From positions 2,356,001-2,420,000 of the forward strand of contig PYIU01000003.1 of NCBI GenBank assembly GCA_003415625.1: a stretch of 64,000 nt of DNA, read 5' to 3'. Source of the DNA: Aquanectria penicillioides. Its lineage: Eukaryota; Ascomycota; Sordariomycetes; Hypocreales; Nectriaceae. The notes below the pieces were generated by a model. That model searched no databases. It was given only the letters and a program-made list of their open reading frames with translations, and had not been told where the DNA came from. Each line of letters opens with the position of its first letter. Position 1 is the first letter of the stretch. Shown here one piece after another: positions 24,782-35,576 of this stretch. Position numbers and translations under genes: made by a program.

Positions 24782-25147
24782 CATATGAGGAGGTCTTTTT
24801 TTTTTTTTGTCTCACTCGGGGTTCTTCGTTTTCAAATAAATACAGTGAAAGGGGCGTCACATGGGTTTTGGACGAATGATGTTTTTTTTTTACGCTATAT
24901 ACCCAGGATACCCTCATGAAAGGGATATCGGTACATACAACATCCAAACGGATACACACATATGCACATTTATGAGCTGATATACTTAATTTCGAGAAAG
25001 CAATCACCAGAGAAAATAAAGCTCGAACGGGCAGAGAAGCGAGGTGTGAAATGTGAATTTAGACCACCATAGTCACGTCTTTCGACCCTAATAATTGAAC
25101 TATGCTGGCGCCATTCGGGAATATCACAGTCTAGATAAGCACCTGTT
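24782..25147. other. Short convergent intergenic space
   Basis: Lies between the stop codons of the fusion gene and the minus-strand ferric reductase. It contains T10-T11 runs at about 24796 and 24880 and an AAATAA at about 24835 that could serve 3'-end formation. No gene. Confidence 0.5.
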
Positions 25148-27041
25148 CTACCAGTCAAATTGTTCACAATGGAGTTCAACACCTGGCCCCTCCGTCCGAA
25201 TATTCTCGGCCGTGGCGTTGCGTATTGCTGTTATTAGTGTCCGTGGGCCACACCCCATGATGAGCACACGCTTATCCGGCGCAACCCCCTTCACTTGGGC
25301 ATTGATTAGCCCGGGAATATCTGGTCTCTGATAAACGGTGGTGATGTTAACAGGTTGGTTCGTAGGCAGCGTGGGGGAAATGGGAGACTCGGTAGGAGAG
25401 AAAGCTTCCTTCTCCGGATCTGCACTTGGACTAGGCAGGGGAATCACGACATTAGATTTAGGAGCTTTTTCCGAGTCTGCAGCTGTAGATGGGCTTCTAG
25501 AAAAAGATCGGGATAGTTGTGAGGGTTTCTGTTCTAGCGAGCCTGTCCCTGATTGGCGTGTTATGTGAATTTGAATTGTTATTCGGGGGTCGTTTCTTAG
25601 ATTATCGAAATGTTTTGAGAACCATGTGATGTATGCTACATTGCTCAGTATTCGCCTCGTTTAATCATGTAAATCATATACTTACACTGATTCTTAATCA
25701 CCCAAACGAACATGATGGATTTCTTTTCTTCACGATCGTGCTTTCTGAGTATGTTCAATGCTACCGCAGTTGTGAAACTAGCTCCGCTCCCTCCAGCCAC
25801 AAGAAGAATCTTGTCGTACCCCTTTGGGTCAGGCAGATTTCCATATGGCCCCTCAAAAGCTGCCTTTAGGCAGGCTCCGGGATTTTCGATCGCGTAGTTG
25901 TGCAGAGCACGGGTAAAGCCATTATGGGCCGTTACTACAAACTCAGGGGGGTCTGTTCCAACAATGGTGAACGGATGAGTCTGTAACGAGCGTATCGCTG
26001 GAATCCAGATGAACCCATGCTTTCCAGAGGAAGTCCCAGAGAGCGATTTTGCCATTATGAGTCGTGTGGCTCCTCCAGAGAGTGGGATAAGCGTCACGGT
26101 GTTGTTGGTGTGGTTGGCGACAAGCCGGAAAAGGCGAATGAATCGATCCAGGATCCAAATTCCGGCTGAAATACAAGTCATAATGATAATATTCTTGCTT
26201 ATCTCGGGTTGATGCAGCCCGACCATGACGATGCCAAGCATCCAAAATCCGATATGGAGGTAGTAAAACAATTCATACCACCAGTTTCGAAGAATAGCGC
26301 CCGCAAGAGCAACGCTTAGGAAGGAAAAACCTGCTATCATACCAAATATCTCCTTGAGTATGGTCAAGCGACTGAGAATCCCCTCATTCCCAAATAATAC
26401 AGCATAGGACGAGGCATGAATAATCACAAAGGCCACGGTGGCAAACCCCGCGACACGATGGAGAATATTCAGGCGTTCGTACGTGTATCCAGAGAGGAGG
26501 GTAAGTGGCGTGTTCTTGAGAGCAAGCACGATTACGATAAGGGTATTTGATATCGCCATCCTAGTCTCAGTATTAAGTTGAATGGTAGATTAAAAGAGGA
26601 GAGAGATTTTGTGGACTAACCAACCAGTTCTCGAGGCGATGTTGGCCAGTGGCGGCATGTTTATATTATCCAATTTGACGAAGGTGGCGATAACGTTGAT
26701 CCCAAGATATGGGACTACAATGAACAGATGACCCGCAGAGGGTGCACTGGGAACCTTTGCCAGCAATATATTTCGAAGTTTTCTGGCAACAGTATCAGAT
26801 CGAGCGAGGTCATGGTCAGATTGGGTTATTCAGGTTACCGTGAGATAAAACCCATGGGGGGTAATATCCGCTGGGTTCTAGCTCTTCCAGCTGCAAGTCT
26901 TCTCGATAGGTGAAACGCAATGATGGATGCACTCAGTGCAGCAACGATGATGAAGAATAGTATCACAGCCTCATGATTTAGCCGCGTCCGCCTAGCGAGC
27001 TTTGCGGTAAAGGCCGAGCCCCTGTAGGTTTCTCCTGCCAT
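25148..27041 (-). CDS. Ferric/cupric reductase, NOX/FRE family
   Basis: Plasma-membrane haem-flavoprotein that moves electrons from NADPH to extracellular Fe3+ or Cu2+ for metal uptake. Proposed exons, minus strand: 27041-26839, 26782-26621, 26560-25686 and 25635-25148, total 575 residues, all junctions in phase. A TM helix near residue 30 is followed by the ferric-reductase membrane domain with two bis-histidine pairs of H-x13-H spacing (LHRVAGFATVAFVIIHA and LHIGFWMLGIVMVGLHQ). The FAD-binding HPFTIVG, the GPYG turn and the nucleotide-binding GGSGASFTTAVAL follow, and the C-terminal MGCGPRTL is the usual end of the NADPH domain. A Ser/Pro-rich insert of about 60 residues interrupts the NADPH domain. 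There is no clear cleavable signal peptide. I saw no perfect GATA-type iron-repressor site upstream, so iron regulation is only expected from the family. Confidence 0.9.
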
Positions 27042-29579
27042 GATGCTAGCGAGCTGAAGCTCTTTGGATACTCAGCCGGGTAATCGAAAAGTTGAAGAGC
27101 ACGGTAGGAAGATGAAGGAGGGTAAGGGGGCTGAGTGTGTGGGAGGCTGAGAGAAGATGGACAAATCAATTGGAGTCTCGAATGTGAAACTTTGCGGGGG
27201 GGGGTCGCATGTGAGAGGATGTGAGAGGACAAGACTGGCGAGGGCGAAGCTGTTATCGCAGAGTGTTCAGATTCTCAACGTTCACTGCATCTATGTTTGT
27301 GACGCAAGGGAGGCCTTGAAGTCGGCATGATGCGCAGGTAGGCCTTTATGTACCTGTCGTTGGGTACCAATTGACTCATGAATTTCCAGAGGCACAAACA
27401 TGTTGAAAGAGGGAGGCGGCGGCGGCAGCGGCAGGATTCATTCTAGGACTTTTATATCATCGGGAAGTTTGAAACAAGAGGCGCTCTGTTGTTGCTGCTG
27501 GAGGCTGCCTGCACCTGCAGGCAGGCAGGCCAGAGCCGACATGATGGAGGGGCTTAAGCAAGTGTGTTGTCTCGGTGCACAAGTCGGCAGCCATACGAAC
27601 GTCAGCAGGGGATATGAACGAGGCGAAGCGGGGAGTAATATGGTGTAGCCAGACATGTTGTGATATGAGTGATTCGGGAAGCGACATGTTGGGTGGAAGG
27701 CAAGATCGAGTTGTCATGGTTGTTGAACTCATATGAGAGTGGTGAATCGCCCCGGTTTGAGGAAAGCCGGCTGGCCATGGTCGGGATCTATTCACAGATG
27801 AGAATGAGATTCATATCGGAAGACTGTCGCTTGCATGGACCCAGGTGATGAGGTGCCGTCCACATACGAAGGCTTCGTAGGCTTCGTAGGCTTCGTAGGC
27901 TTCGTAGGCATACATACAGCTGACCCATTTAAGTCGGATTCTGTGTGAGTTCGCGAACCCCTCTCCCTGAGCAGTCGACCGAGTGCCCCGTCCAATGAAG
28001 AATCCTGATATTAACAAGTGCGCACTGCAGTTTATGACAAGCAAGGCCTGCAGTGAATCCCGGGCTCCACCTTCGCCTGTTCTCTTGAAATGTCTCGGGG
28101 CCGCCCTTCAAGGTGGCGCGCAGCCACTTCCACCAAGGGGAGCCTTGAACTTCTTGTCCCCGAACAAGTGCAGAAGCGCGTGGCCGGCTTTTTACGCTTG
28201 TGCCCGGGCAGAAGGCGAGTTTGTACTATTCAGCTGTGTTTCAAAACATGAATGGCATATGTGGTGACGTGTTGTCATCGGTGGTCTTGACAATCGAGGA
28301 ATGGATGTAGGGAGGGTGTAATGTTACACCACTTTCTATCTGCTCAGTGCAAGGAAATCGCAAACACGGGGCAAACATCGATTCCTGGCCTTTTCGGTCA
28401 TAGGATTGGGGCTGCACCCGGCTCTTCTTTCCTTGTAATCCTTTCCTGCTGTTTCTCTCTTCTGGAGAGTTGCCATGACTGTGTTCAAGCATGCCAGTGG
28501 CATGCAGCCCGAATACGTCCTCACCCAGGTATACAATAATGGCGAGTCGGGAAGTTTGGAGACTCAGACTGAGACTGAGACACTCACAAAAAGAAAAAAA
28601 GAAAAAAACCCTCAAGTCTAACTTTGCAGTCTTCCGTGCCAGTCAATCTATCTGATACTATCAGATCGCAATACTACCGAATCAAGAAGGGCATGGTTTA
28701 GGCTGGCATATGCCGGTCTCAAAGAAACTTGCCGTATGCCGATTAAGTAAGGAGCTCGAGGGTGACTGAAAAAACCAGGCATTAGTTTGTCAGACGGACG
28801 GACCCCGCAACATTTGAATTGATCTACCAATCATATGGGTAGATATGGCTTTCTCTGGTGTCATGGCGATGGTGTCTTGCCTCGAGGTGACCTGGAGTCG
28901 ACATGAAATTGATCCCGTGTAGCTCGTCGAGTCCACAGCCGAATCTGTGACCGACTTGGAGCCAGAAGTGCCAAGCCGTTTAGATGACAAGGAACCCCAA
29001 TTGCCAATCGGTAACGAGTTTTCGACCTTGCCAAGCACCTAGTGTCTTATCCCAGCGCAGACAAGATAGATTTCACCATTTTTTTCTGTTCGGAATGGTG
29101 GTGGTACAACGTTCATGGTGAAACGGACTTGCCAGAAGGTGCGGAGAGGAAGAGGCGCAAAAGATAAAGAGCCCAGACCTAACCTGACGTGTAGCGGGGA
29201 GGGAGTCTGGGTTGATTTGACAGGAAGCAAGACGGCTGCATGCATAGGTTATTTACTTTAAGGGGGTGTGAATCCAGTTGAGATCTGACAAGGCGGCATT
29301 GGCGCACGGGAGACACGATTGTTGTCTCGGGGGAGCTGCGGAGAGCCAGCTTTGTCTCGCCTGCAGAAGAGACATGGGGAAATAGCTTGACTTGCTAGGG
29401 ATATCTAGGGTTCCAATTGTTTGACCAGCAGTCATTTTCAAAATGATCCTGGTGCAGTAGTACGTACTGCCACCTCTTGGTCTCCTTGAGTGCTCCTAGG
29501 ACTCCTCCAGTAAAAATATCATGACCGCTCTGGAGGTGGCGGTGGTACAGGCCTCTCTGTACCAATTGAAAGGCATCGT
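27042..29579. other. Intergenic, no gene seen
   Basis: Contains the ferric reductase promoter and a 9-bp tandem repeat (27871-27909). Several open frames of 60-120 codons lack domains or plausible splice partners. Confidence 0.55.
27871..27909 (+). repeat. 9-bp minisatellite (GGCTTCGTA)
   Basis: Four perfect copies of GGCTTCGTA plus a partial fifth. Because the unit is a multiple of three it produces a repeated tetrapeptide-like shadow frame, but no gene is supported here. Confidence 0.93.
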
Positions 29580-30574
29580 TTAGGCAATCGACATCTTCAT
29601 GCCACCATTGGCACAAATGACACTTCCGGTAGTCCACCCGCTCTCTTCAGAGCACAACATGTCAATGGTTCCCGCAATCTCGCTCGTAAATCCCGGTCTA
29701 CGACCGCCCATAGACTCCCGAACAATCTTATCAAAGCGTCCCGCATCAGACCCAGCCTTCGCCAGCACCTCAGGTTCACCATCATACTGGGCCAGCGGGG
29801 CGGCATCGACGTAGGGCTGGTTGATGTCCCAGAAGGTCTTGCCCACTTGGGCATACATGTCCCCCCAAGCGGGACCGGGGTTGACGGCGTTGACAGTAGC
29901 ACGCTCAGCCAGCTCACGACTCCAGGTTCGGGTCATTGCCTCGACGGCAGCCTTGCTACCGGCGTAGATAGATTGGCCTTGATAGCCGATGGAGGAAGAA
30001 ACGCTAGATACGTTGACGATGCGCCCTAAGCGATTTGTGGGTAGGTAAGGGGCCACGGCCTGAGTAACCAGCAGGGGAGCAAGGACATTGATAGCATATA
30101 CACGGTTGAATTCATCTTCCTGGATAGGACCATGGTTGGGATCGTTCAGGTGCTGATTCGAGGCAACGCCAGCGTTGTTGATGAGGATATCAACCTGAAA
30201 TTTGCCCGAGGAGTTGTAGCTGGAGAAAAAGGAGCGGGCAGCGTCGACAATCTTGGAGGCAGCATTGGCGGGGCTGGCGAGGTCGGCTTGGACGTAGGAG
30301 CATTGGATGCCGTGGGCGGCGGAGAGGTCCTTGCAGAGTTGTTGAGTGGGCTGGGTCGATGAGTCGGAGGTGTATACTAGGAGGAGGTGGCAGCCTTTGG
30401 TAGCGAGACGGGCAGCAACAGCGGCACCAATACCTGGAGGATTGGAAATGTCAGAGCTGGCGATGGCGTAACGTGAGCAGGTATGGAGAGGGAGGTGGAG
30501 GTGGACGCACCTCTGGAGCCGCCAGTGACAATGCCTAGCTTTGACTCATAGGGTCGAGGGGTTGGAGTGGTCAT
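29580..30574 (-). CDS. Classical short-chain dehydrogenase/reductase
   Basis: NAD(P)-dependent oxidoreductase of the classical SDR family; substrate unknown. Exon 1 is 30574-30511, the intron 30510-30434, exon 2 30433-29580, 305 residues. The cofactor motif TGGSRGIG is formed across the intron (TGGSRG, then IGAAVAARLA). ILINNAG is the structural NNAG motif. The catalytic triad is complete: Ser in VSSVSSSIG, and Tyr and Lys in YAGSK. The C-terminal segment ends with MLCSEESGWTTGSVICANGG, the common SDR finish. The gene points away from the decayed SDR at 31601, with a long GA/GT microsatellite about 90 bases upstream of its ATG. The two genes belong to different SDR subgroups, so this is not a simple tandem duplication. 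Confidence 0.9.
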
Positions 30575-30664
30575 GACGGGCAGTGATGGTGGGAAGGAGT
30601 TGAGTGACTGAGAGAGCCTAGATCAAGGGGCGCGTGCGAGAGAGACAGAGAGCGAGAGAGACGT

Positions 30665-30667
<3 letters not shown>

Positions 30668-30729
<62 letters not shown>

Positions 30730-30742
30730 TGTGTGTGTGTGT
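30668..30742 (+). repeat. GA microsatellite (about 30 units) joined to GT repeat
   Basis: Sixty bases of uninterrupted GA followed by about seven GT units. It begins about 94 bases upstream of the SDR start codon at 30574, so on the coding strand it is a pyrimidine tract in or next to the core promoter. Its length is probably variable between strains. Confidence 0.95.
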
Positions 30743-31537
30743 ACGAGTGTGTGTAAGAGTCTTGGTAACTATGCCCCTCATCCCCCACGTCGAGGGGCTG
30801 GAGTTATCGTGTTACTGTCTGCACTGCGACCACGACTAATGATGGATGATGCGATGCGATGCGGTGGATGTGATGAGGATGAGACGACAACGCGCTGAGT
30901 GCCGAGGACACTGGATTAATTGCACACCGCCGAGGGGGAAGGGAACCGAGATATTGGAGATGATTCCTGGATGCTTTGAGGCAAGGCGAGTTTGTTAGTT
31001 GCCTCAGTGTTGAAGCTGCTCTTTTTTTTCCTGCGACGTCGCACCCCGCTTCATTGACGCGGGGAAGCTCATGAGCACATAATTTACCACCACACCACAC
31101 CATACCTACCTACCTGTACCTACCTGTACCTATCTAACCTACCTCGGTGCCTAGGTAATTAGAAGAAACGTAGGTTGTTTGCTGGTGGGGGTGATCAACT
31201 GGGGGTCCAACTCCACTCCCCCACCACACACAACTCGTCGCAGTGACGTCGTGTGTGTTTGCCCCGCGATACGCGATAAGCCCTGGAGCGGTCTCAGTGT
31301 AAAGGGGGGCCTAGGTAATAGGATAACTAGGATGGATGCCACATCCCTATCCTCGTTCCAATCCTAAAGTCAATCCCAAAGTCAATCCTAATCCCCAGAT
31401 TGCCGCTGGACCCTAACTGACTGGCCTCGGCTGCCTCCCAGTTGGCTTTATTCCCATGCCCTTCCCAAAGCATCAATACAGTCTGCCTGTAGTCAATCGA
31501 CGATAATCAATCATCCGTAACATCAACACCAAGTCTA

Positions 31538-31566
31538 GTTCTTTTTCTTTTCTTTTCTTTTCTTTT
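31538..31566 (+). repeat. TTTTC short tandem array
   Basis: Five copies of a TTTTC-like unit immediately before the relic splice acceptor of the decayed SDR. It may mark the place where the 5' part of that gene was lost. Confidence 0.85.
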
Positions 31567-31600
31567 TAGTTCTCAATTTATCCTCCAAGTCTCTAACCAG

Positions 31601-32401
31601 GTCACAGGCAAGGCCTATCTATCAGGTCGATGTGTGTGATGCTGAGGCCTTCTTGATATATTTGTCGCCAACGCCGGCATTCCATGGACTAAGGGCGCCA
31701 TACTTGATGGACCCCTTAACCACTATCGCGACATCGTCCACACTGACCTCGATGGTACCTTCTACAGCGCGAAAGCAGCCGCCAAGCACTGGCGCCAGCA
31801 GAAGAACGAGGGTACCACTCTTACCGGTGGCCTTTTGACCAACTACACCTCTAGAAGCTTCATCACCACCGCCTCCATGAGCGGCGGTATTGTCAACATT
31901 CCCCAGCCCCAGGCGTAAGTCCTCCTCCACAAAGATAACCACCTCTGTTCAAAAGCATGAAATCACTAATTGGGGCGTCTCTAGCGCTTACAACGCCGCC
32001 GAGGCTGGGGTCCTTCACCTGGTCAAGAGCCTAGCCGTTGAGTGGGCTCAGTTTGCGCGTGCCAACGCCGTCTCTCCTGGATACATCTTGACCGAGATTT
32101 CCAACTTCGTCCCCAAGAAACCAAGAAGATGTGGTATGACAAGATTCCTCTTGGGTACGTATTTTCTCACTTCCCTCCGGCCCCCATCCATATCCATCAC
32201 AGACTACGGATGAGATATAAACCTAGCCATGAGAGCGAGCCTCATGAGCTTCAGGGCATCTACCTCCTCCTGGCTTCGGATGCTTCCACCTATGCCACCG
32301 GCGCAAATTTCATCGTCGACGATGGTTATTCTGCCCCCCTAAACAGTTTATCACCCAAAATTCGCCAATTGAATGCCATTTGGTTTCAAATTTTATATTG
32401 A
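31601..32401 (+). pseudogene. Decayed sorbose/mannitol-reductase-like SDR
   Basis: Remnant of an NADP-dependent SDR of the L-sorbose reductase/mannitol 2-dehydrogenase group. The Rossmann start with TGxxxGIG is absent: homology begins after a relic splice acceptor (CTCTAACCAG, ending at 31600). Damage visible downstream: a TATC duplication at 31616-31623; a missing block of roughly 15-20 codons near 31651-31660 between VDVCDAEA and FVANAGIPW; the catalytic YxxxK reads YNAAE (Lys codon AAG changed to GAG at 32001); one base missing near 32115-32120 before [13 protein letters not shown]; and the usual stop after the terminal GYSAP replaced by 23 extra codons. Two introns with good borders remain (31915-31984 and 32155-32226). 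The number and variety of defects make a functional enzyme very unlikely. Confidence 0.85.
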
Positions 32402-34169
32402 GAGCACACGACGAGCTAGAGGGAGACGCGAGTCCCGGACTTACATACGAGAGCTTTATCACAGGCTCTTCAAAGCTAAAGTGGCATAGATTTATCTAGG
32501 AAGAGATTCCATCTAACAAAACAGATGGGATTTGAATACTGACCCCCAAAAAAATATAAATACATCTATAAAACGTGTGACCAGTACCATGGCCTCTAAA
32601 GGTCAAAACATGAGCAATCAATCAGATCCCAGATTTTATGCAGAACACGAATACTCTTTGAAGATGGCTAATAAGTTGAATATAGCAGCAACAATAATAC
32701 GGTCCACAACCCCAGATCCGTGGTTCCAGATTTGCGCTAGTGGTCAACGGGCTTCATTGATGGCAATTCTTATTTGCAATGATTCCAACAACAGTGTTTC
32801 TTTGCTGCAACACTAGACCAATAACATCGAACTTTGCGCACATGGCTTCACTAATTCATCTCCTGCTCCAAAAGGCCAATTCAATGGCGCAGCTCGATCG
32901 CGCAATCAATCAAGAAAGCTTCAACATATCCATCCACCTGTCATCCCAAGTTCACTGTCGTGAACTAGACCACCAAATCAGATCCATTGCATCTAATGAG
33001 CTTCTTTAGGTTGAAACATGCTAGATCCCAGTTGAGATCCGGAGATTGAAGTTTGTCGGGTTCCAAGCTGTCGGCACTTTGTCCCCAAAGGTGACTGGCT
33101 GACTTTGCCATTCAGTCATTGATTGGCTTCGCTGAATGGATGGCAAAGAATGCATTTGGAAGAAGCCGTGGAGGCTATGCTTCGAGGGGGTCAGTGTGCT
33201 ATAGTTCAAATCCCAAATTGTGGAGGTTCCAATCGTAAAGGTTGATCTCGGGATTCAATTGCTATTCTCTTGCACTGTTGAGTACGATGACAGATGAAGG
33301 GCAAAAAAACGGCCCTGCTTGGGCAACCAGGTAGCCTAGAATTGACTTCATTAATACATCAATGTGCAAACAATTATACCCTTCCGGTCTTTTCTCTTTT
33401 TCATTGTAGTGTTATCTTGAAGGAGATTTTTCTTTTCTGGTAATCCGTGCGTCGACTTGGCGAACAGACTGATTATCTTCAATGAATACATACCAGGGCA
33501 CAGCACGGATCAACCTTCTCACACCCTGGTTGTGATCCCAATTTGAGATCCCAGTAATAATTTTCGAACCAACAGATCGGCCTTTGAAGTGGGGGTTACG
33601 GGAATGCACCCATGAATGATCTCAGCGTCTAATTTGCCAGTTCTAGCGGTGTGGTCATAGGTGGATTTGAGTTCTGCCCTACTATTCATTGTTTGAAGTT
33701 TTGTGTTCCCAACGGCTGAGTATCAGGTGGTGGCAATATGCAGAGGAACGTGGTAGCGAAGGATCAGTGTGGCTAAGCTCAGCCTGTCGGGAATGTGGGA
33801 GCACCGGGCGGCGACACGGCTCACCCTCAACTTCGAATTCGTCAATCACAGCCTAATTTGATGTGATTCATCTTGCAGACGATACCATTCATTCACACCG
33901 GTACTTGGCTTTGTTAATGTTTGAAAATGCATTGCATTTGGGTTTTCCTCTAAGCTATTCTATCTCAATTATTAATGGAGAGTACAAGATCACCGATGTC
34001 GGTTCATTATTCCGTCCCTTTAATCTCGGCGGACTTCCTTTTTCCACAGTAACAATGGCTCCATCGAGCCAAGTAAAATGTTCATTTGGAGTCGTAAAAT
34101 GAAATAGACCGTCTTGGGTCGGCGGGTGACCGTCTAGGGTCGAGAATTGCAAAGTTGGGGGTCTAAAAG
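32402..34169. other. Intergenic, no gene seen
   Basis: About 1.8 kb of relatively AT-rich sequence between the decayed SDR and the tyrosinase stop codon. No open frame has recognisable features. Confidence 0.55.
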
Positions 34170-35576
34170 CTACTCTTGGTAGTCGTAGCAAAGGTAGCCT
34201 CCCTTGATATCCATGACCTCCTTGACCTTGATTTCTTCGCGGCCGGGGACGAGGTTGTCAAAGGCCATTGCATAGTCAAGAGTGATGTTCTTATAAGGGA
34301 CATCGCCAAAGAAAGCAAAAGGGTAGGCGAACTGGGTGTCAGGGCCGCTGATATCAGTCTTACGGGCGGGCCAGTTCTTGCGCTGCCACTTGTTCCAGAG
34401 ACGGTCCATGTTGGCGTGGTGCATGAAGAAGAGAGGGTCGCCAGGAGACGAGTAGATGTCGCCAACCTCACCAACATCACCACCAACGCCCAGGTGACCA
34501 CCTCCGTGGTAGCTCTGTCCTTCGTTGTAGATGGTGCCCTCAACACGGATGTCAAACTCATAGAAATCTTGGGCCTCCAGAACCCAGTCAACCTGGGCCT
34601 GGTTCAGCTTAGAGATGGCAAACTCGGGAGCGATGTCTCGGGTCAAGCAGCGGGGGTTGTAGGTGGTGTTCTTGTTGGGGCCCATGTTGACGGTGAACTC
34701 TCCTTCAACGAGAGGGCCGTTGAGAACGCAACCACCGCCTTGCTTGCCGGGGATTTGTCTGGTAATGTTCCAACCAGTAGTGTTAATGTAAGCGCCGTTG
34801 CCTGATTCTCGATTAGTGCCCTGAAGCGCGGGGTTTTGTGGCTGGAAATGATTCGACATACCTCCGAATCCGGTAACGGGGTCGAAGATGGGAGAGTTGA
34901 GGAAGGCATCGGCGGACCCGGTGTCAAGGGACCAGTCTATCACTTGATGTTAGCGACAGCTGATGCAGGATATCCAAGAGTAACATACTCCAATAAGGTT
35001 GTGCGCCCTTGTAGCCGCACAGGTTTCGAAGATCCTGCTCATATTGGCTGACAAAGACACGGTGCCAGCTTTCATTATTGTTAGCAACTTTTGCAATTGA
35101 CCCGGCTTTGTGATGGACTCACGCGTGAAAGAATCCCTGTTCAGGTCAGTTGAGGTGCTCAGTTTGCAAGCAAATAGGGAAGATAGCCACTTACAACAAA
35201 GTGAATACCGTCAGTGTTCACAATGTGTGTGGCCTGGAAGTCGTCGAAGCGAGACTTGGCACCATCGTAGATGCCACCAGTCCTGGAGGCGGTCGTAGCG
35301 AGGCACTTGACCGCAGTGATGTACTCGCCCTTCTCCTTCGTGCTCAAGGTTCGCCTAACCCAAATTTCGTGTCAGTATGTTTGAGGGATTGAGAAAATGC
35401 AGATGCTGTTTTGGCAACACTTGAGAAGCTCAATTGTGGAAGGAGATGAAGAACATGAGGAACATGACTGACCATTCCTTGCGAACAATGGGCTTGGTGC
35501 AGCCACAAGGAGTAGCCGCGGCCGCAACAGATTCGACGGCGATCGAGGCCGCGAGCAGGAAGGAAGACAGATGCAT
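34170..35576 (-). CDS. Secreted tyrosinase (type 3 copper), short form, with a 14-nt microexon
   Basis: Phenol-oxidising enzyme that hydroxylates monophenols and/or oxidises diphenols to quinones, used in melanin-type polymerisation or defence. Five exons, minus strand: 35576-35473, 35354-35195, 35136-35123 (14 nt), 35068-34989 and 34936-34170; 374 residues, every junction in phase. An N-terminal signal peptide (MHLSSFLLAASIAVESV) is present. The CuA site has three His with the family spacing, in ATHIVNTDGIH and GFFHAWHRVF, the last completed only by the microexon. The CuB site has HGGGH followed by FFMHHANMDRLWNKWQ. PYWNWSLD is created by splicing at a GATAG acceptor; the alternative acceptor 7 nt upstream (CATCAAG) would break the frame. 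No C-terminal inhibitory domain is present, as in short secreted fungal tyrosinases. Regulation cannot be read from the sequence. Confidence 0.92.

Larger units (their letters stand above)
30575..31600. other. Divergent spacer rich in simple repeats
   Basis: Carries the GA/GT microsatellite at 30668-30742, a block of ACCTACCTGT-type repeats at about 31105-31150 and a TTTTC array at about 31538-31566. No gene. The promoter and first exon of the decayed SDR on its right side are gone or unrecognisable. Confidence 0.55.

Noticed and set aside
33175..33225. tRNA-like B-box sequence (GTTCAAATCCC)
   Set aside because: No matching A-box, acceptor stem or T-stem pairing could be found around it. The same holds for GGTTCGAAGCC at 3591.
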